Positions 9,517 through 11,970 of a stretch of DNA of 11,970 bases are shown here, piece by piece (the stretch's first letter is position 1; every line of letters starts with the position of its first letter). The DNA is from Phoronis ovalis (lineage: Eukaryota > Phoronida > Phoronidae): contig JAOXYB010050835.1 of NCBI GenBank assembly GCA_028565635.1, positions 6,629-18,598 of the forward strand. The letters are read 5' to 3'. A program made the position numbers and the translations under genes. The notes under the pieces were generated by a model that did no database searches, was not told where the DNA came from, and worked only from the letters and a program-made list of their open reading frames with translations.

Positions 9517-9652
9517 TAGTTTTTGTTGCAGCGCCGCCTTCAATGAAAGTTGGTGTAGTATGTCTATCATCAGTGATGGTTGATGCCACATGTCCATCAT
9601 CAGTGATGATAGTTGGTGTCGTATAGCCACCATCAAACATATATGTAGTATG

Positions 9653-9655
9653 TCA
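9653..9655 (-). other. In-frame nonsense codon within the repeat stalk
   Basis: The minus strand reads TGA where neighbouring units have GGA or AGA at the same place (DDGH, DDRH; here DD*H). The plus strand shows TCA against TCC in adjacent units, so one substitution explains it. Confidence 0.75.
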
Positions 9656-10185
9656 ATCATCATTGTCAGTTGGTTTTGTTTGCCTATTATCAGTGCTAAT
9701 TAATGTCACATAGCCATTACTGTTAGTTGGTGCCGTATGTCCATCATCAGCGATAGATGGTGTTGTATGCCTGCCATATGTGACGGTGGACGTTGTATGC
9801 TCACTGTTAGTGGTAATTGAAGTTGTTTGTCCATCATCAGTGGGGCTGATTAAAGATGTAAGTCCACCACCACTAGTACTTAAACTCGTTTGTCCACTGT
9901 AAATGATAGTTGCTATATGTCCACCGTCAGTAACAGTTTCTGTTATCAGTAGTCCATCGTCAATGCTAGTTAGTGGCGTCTGCCCAGTTTGTGTTATTTG
10001 TCCACAATCGATTACAGTTGGTACCGTTTTTCCGTCAGTGGCAGTTGTAAAGACTGAAAGAAAAATTATAGAAGTGCTGTCATATAAGTATTCAGTTGTT
10101 AGAAGATATCAAATGTTCCATTCTTTATTTTACCCAATCTACCGGCCGTATACATTCAAACAGGTTAGTACCAACAAGGAGTAAC

Positions 10186-10435
10186 TTGCATGAATTTGTG
10201 AGAGCCGCGCGGGTTTCTGACACCAGAAACATCTTTGTTCTTGAGATGGTAACACATACCATCGGCCGTCGAGGTGGAGTGCGAAATTGTAATTTGATGG
10301 ATTGTAACTAGGTCTAACAAATAAACTAATCTCCACAAATTGGCTACCATCTTGTAACCAAAACCATTCACTATTGGGCTATATTGATGTAAGCGCCTAA
10401 CCAATACGACATTAGAGACGACGCTTGGAGGGATC
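10186..10435 (-). other. Lectin-like gene exon 5: C-terminal half of CTLD, frameshifted, weak donor
   Basis: After acceptor tttctataag the phase-1 frame reads GSLQASSLMSYWLGAYINIA, then a stop. One base over, it continues NSEWFWLQDGSQF and, further on, LHLDGRWY and CFWCQKP. The change falls at a CCC run (10376-10378 on the plus strand) and fits a 1-bp gain. Where the family normally has Asn-Cys before the final strands, this copy has N-F-A-L-H-L (codon 10283-10285, TTC in place of TGC). No strong donor follows. The best in-phase one is GTTACT at 10185, so the left border is uncertain. Confidence 0.68.
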
Positions 10436-10689
10436 CTTATAGAAATTGAAAAAAATCTCAGTCTAGGCATCAACTGATATATAGTGTCTTCGTACTTCAG
10501 TTACTGCGGATTATTGACAGTTTATGGGCGTTGCTTGGATAATAATCATCAACAAAATTAAACAAATCGGTCATTATTTATTATTTTAATTTTGTATAAT
10601 TAAGGTATTCAGTAGTCACTGTTATGCTGTATTACGAGACATCTTGCACATCTCGATACACACTTAAATTATACGTTTGTTCTATTTAC

Positions 10690-10850
10690 CTGTCAATTCC
10701 AGCAGAAACATTACATCTTCTTGCTCCGCAAACTTAACAAGATGGCCACCGTGCAGTTCACAGTGCTTTTGAGCCTGCGTAAACATAACAGCTGTAGGTT
10801 GGAACATGTAGCAGCTCTGGCGATAGAAAACTCGCAATAGGAATTCAAAT
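10690..10850 (-). other. Lectin-like gene exon 4: N-terminal half of next CTLD, frameshifted
   Basis: An exon of 161 nt between acceptor gtatttgcag and donor GTAAAT. Most of it reads as a good CTLD first half: YRQSCYMFQ, FTQAQKHCELHGGHLVKF, EQEDVMFLLEL. That frame is one base off the phase-1 entry required by the previous donor. Adding one T in the T-run at 10827-10830 would give SYCEF leading into FYRQSCY, a 162-nt exon, and phase 1 at both ends. A frameless first part and a clean second part fit a 1-bp loss. Confidence 0.72.
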
Positions 10851-10979
10851 CTGCAAATACAAAAAGCATACAGATTCTAAAGAAACGATGCAATGTTCAC
10901 GAGGTAATTATTTTACTGCAACATGGACTTCACATGCTCTTGTAATAATTACAAGTCGAAGCAGAAATTATGAACTTAC

Positions 10980-11185
10980 AAGAGATAGCATGCAGAATCG
11001 TCGTTTGGCACCAAAATGCATGCTTTTCGTTTCTCCACTCTTTGTAAAGTTTGCGGTCTGATCCAAGAACGGCAGCATCACAGGTATCCTCGTTTACACT
11101 AGCAGTAGACCGAAACTTCATAGCGGTAAGCGGTCTTATATATACCATCGCCAGTAGTTAATAACTTGTAATGATTCATACTGAT
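10980..11185 (-). other. Lectin-like gene exon 3: C-terminal half of CTLD, frameshifted
   Basis: An exon of 206 nt between a strong acceptor (cttttttttag) and donor GTAAGT. In the incoming phase it reads ...SLQVINYWRWYI and then hits TAA. Two bases over, the frame gives the expected continuation (RPLTAMKF, then NEDTC, then HAFWCQ). The break lies in a TATATA run near 11136. Two bases fewer would make the exon 204 nt and restore phase 1 at both ends like its neighbours. The usual W-I-G-L segment between YW and WRW is also missing, so this domain is short by about 15 residues. Confidence 0.72.
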
Positions 11186-11228
11186 CTAAAAAAAAGATAA
11201 GCCTTGCTGAGGAAGTTGCGGAAACGAC

Positions 11229-11273
11229 GTTCAGTATGTCAGTATGTCATTCAGTATGACGTTCAGTATGTCA
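11229..11273. repeat. Short degenerate tandem repeat in intron
   Basis: Three to four copies of a 12-base motif (ttcagtatgtca and variants) lie in the intron between the two exons of one CTLD. The pattern looks like replication slippage; no function is suggested. Confidence 0.6.
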
Positions 11274-11459
11274 TCGTTTAAAGCATCGTCGATTTGAAGA
11301 CTCCACTCTTTGTTCTATAACGTATAAAGAATCAAATTTTTGCAATAACTTAAGGAAAAACCAAATGTCCACTAAAGCACATACAACAAAGTGAAAACTT
11401 ATTTAATGTTGACAGCTAGTTTAATGCAAAAATCGATGAATAGCTTAAGTATAACTTAC

Positions 11460-11645
11460 TCATAAGCAGCAGAAGAAACTGTTCCTGCTCAGGTGTCTTA
11501 ATGGTTGCCAGGTATGCCCCATAATTGTTGCAGATGTTCATTGCATCGTACCACGATAGCTGGATCTGATTCACCAAGTAACACGAATTTCCGTATCCAG
11601 CACAACTCTCTTCACAGAAGGTACCAGTTTCATTCCTTGGGAAGT
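11460..11645 (-). other. Lectin-like gene exon 2: N-terminal half of CTLD
   Basis: A 186-nt exon, phase 1 on both sides, between acceptor tctcaag and donor GTAAGT. It encodes a possible N-glycosylation site (N-E-T), a long-form CTLD start (FCEESCAGYGNSCYL), the first helix SWYDAMNICNN, and YGAYLATIKTPEQEQFLL. This is a textbook CTLD first half and has no break. Confidence 0.88.
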
Positions 11646-11900
11646 CTTGAGAAAAAACATATTTATTATAACCATTATATTTTGTTATTGTTCTAGTTAT
11701 TCTTCCGTTTTGTTGGTAAAGCGTCCATGAAAAAAATTGTTCTTGAAGCGTGTATAGTATTAAAATAAAACTCAGTGAAATGCTTTTAAATTATTTGTGG
11801 GCGGTAAAAGTAACACGCCGTATACTTGATCAAGCAACCTGGATAATTGTTTAAAAACATTCATGGAAACTTTTAAAACTGCACCCCCTTCCGTACTTAC

Positions 11901-11970
11901 CTGTAGAAGATAATTTCGTATCACATATACAGTATCTGTGCTTATCTGCTCTCATGTAATGCCACTTCCC
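11901..11970 (-). other. Lectin-like gene exon 1 (partial): C-terminal end of a first CTLD
   Basis: Read leftward from the window edge to a CAG|GTAAGT donor, the open frame gives GKWHYMRADKHRYCICDTK and a few more residues, ending in phase 1. It aligns with the ends of the two downstream CTLDs (DGRWY...CFWCQ and KEWRNEKHAFWCQ), so it is the last strand of an earlier CTLD. The protein therefore has at least three such domains. Confidence 0.65.

Larger units (their letters stand above)
9190..10018 (-). repeat. 30-bp coding minisatellite (Thr-rich 10-residue repeat)
   Basis: About 27 tandem 30-bp units, giving on the minus strand the repeat V-I-D-G-G-Q-T-T-S-T and variants (ITDDGHVAST, VTGGGETTST). 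Gly-Gly/Asp-Gly and the Thr-Thr-x-Thr end are the most constant positions. The middle units near 9400-9480 are nearly identical and the outer ones are more diverged, as expected when array centres are homogenised. The Thr/Ser density suggests a heavily O-glycosylated, extended stalk. Confidence 0.9.
8809..10053 (-). other. Lectin-like gene exon 6: repeat stalk, transmembrane helix and tail
   Basis: A long last exon entered in phase 1 after acceptor tttttctttcag. From 10053 to about 9516 one frame is open except for a TGA at 9653-9655. From about 9492 to 8809 another frame is open through the stop TAA. Between them the repeat is still legible in a third frame (TDGENAT). After the repeats come N-F-T and N-Q-T glycosylation sites, a Thr/Gln-rich neck, a membrane helix at about 8923-9003 (TALVVVIIAVSALVAMAV), the stop-transfer KRNR, and a short tail ending FQT. 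No known tail signalling motif is recognised. Confidence 0.8.
8809..11970 (-). pseudogene. Tandem C-type lectin domain, mucin-stalk transmembrane protein, disrupted (5' end outside window)
   Basis: Six exons run from the right edge leftward: the end of one CTLD, two further CTLDs of two exons each, then one long exon with about 27 Thr-rich 10-residue repeats, a membrane helix and a 37-residue tail. An intact copy would be a type I cell-surface receptor or adhesion protein. CTLD hallmarks are clear: SCY(L/M) starts, cysteine-helix segments (SWYDAMNIC, FTQAQKHC), YWLGAY, EWFW, WLQDG and FWCQ. No EPN/QPD or WND calcium-sugar motif is seen, so classical sugar binding is not supported. All introns are phase 1. 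The reading frame is broken at about 11136, 10827-10830, 10376-10378, 9653-9655 and twice within 9490-9516, and one CTLD cysteine is changed. I call it a pseudogene; assembly error or a damaged allele are alternatives. The gene name is unknown to me. Confidence 0.78.

Noticed and set aside
10165-10473. 102-codon minus frame across lectin exon 5
   Set aside because: It overlaps the exon in a frame with no CTLD motifs; the YWLGAY and EWFWLQDG pieces lie in the other two frames.
10711-10893. 60-codon minus frame across lectin exon 4
   Set aside because: It runs in the wrong frame for most of the exon; the adjacent frame shows clear CTLD sequence (AQKHCELHGGHLVKF).
1-11970. CRISPR array, operon or prokaryotic system
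   Set aside because: The only regular repeat is a 30-bp tandem minisatellite without spacers inside a coding exon, and both genes have spliceosomal introns.

Overview
The window looks like nuclear DNA of an invertebrate animal. It is AT-rich, its genes are split by many short introns with GT/AG borders, and it holds two convergent genes plus a small intronic transposon relic. The domain mix (a SEA- and thyroglobulin-containing syndecan, and tandem C-type lectin domains on a mucin-like stalk) suggests a lophotrochozoan, perhaps a mollusc. That taxonomic call is inference; no marker in the window settles it.

Plus strand, 1-8540: the 3' part of a syndecan gene. About 4 kb of apparent intron comes first. 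It carries one 243-bp inverted-repeat element (349-591) and one doubtful extra exon (1825-1890). Seven exons follow at 3992-4151, 4530-4748, 5037-5131, 5770-5980, 6284-6378, 6652-6859 and 7023-7189. They join into 1155 nt (384 codons plus stop) without a break. In order they encode an acidic segment with three Ser-Gly glycosaminoglycan sites, a six-cysteine thyroglobulin type-1 domain, a SEA domain with a G-S-V-V-I self-cleavage motif, a Pro/Thr-rich stalk, and the syndecan transmembrane and cytoplasmic region ending in EFYA. Standard syndecans have no folded extracellular domain, so the Tg1 and SEA modules are the main surprise. The signal-peptide exon is not in the window. A roughly 1.35-kb 3' UTR ends near an AATAAA at 8517.

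Minus strand, 11970-8809: the 3' part of a membrane protein gene with tandem C-type lectin domains (CTLDs), probably a pseudogene. Exons at 11970-11901 (end of one CTLD), 11645-11460 and 11185-10980 (second CTLD), 10850-10690 and 10435 to about 10186 (third CTLD), and 10053-8809 (about 27 Thr-rich 10-residue repeats, a transmembrane helix and a short tail) can be traced by homology and splice sites. Every intron is phase 1. Within the exons I find a 2-bp insertion, a 1-bp loss, a 1-bp gain, a nonsense TGA, and two more frame changes inside the repeats. A CTLD cysteine has also become Phe and one splice donor is weak. The neighbouring syndecan gene has no such break, so poor assembly alone is not an easy explanation, though it is not excluded.

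The two genes converge tail to tail, with about 290 bp between the syndecan poly(A) signal and the stop codon of the lectin-like gene. Both would encode single-pass cell-surface proteins with extended O-linked-glycan or glycosaminoglycan stalks. Nothing in the sequence shows that they work together.
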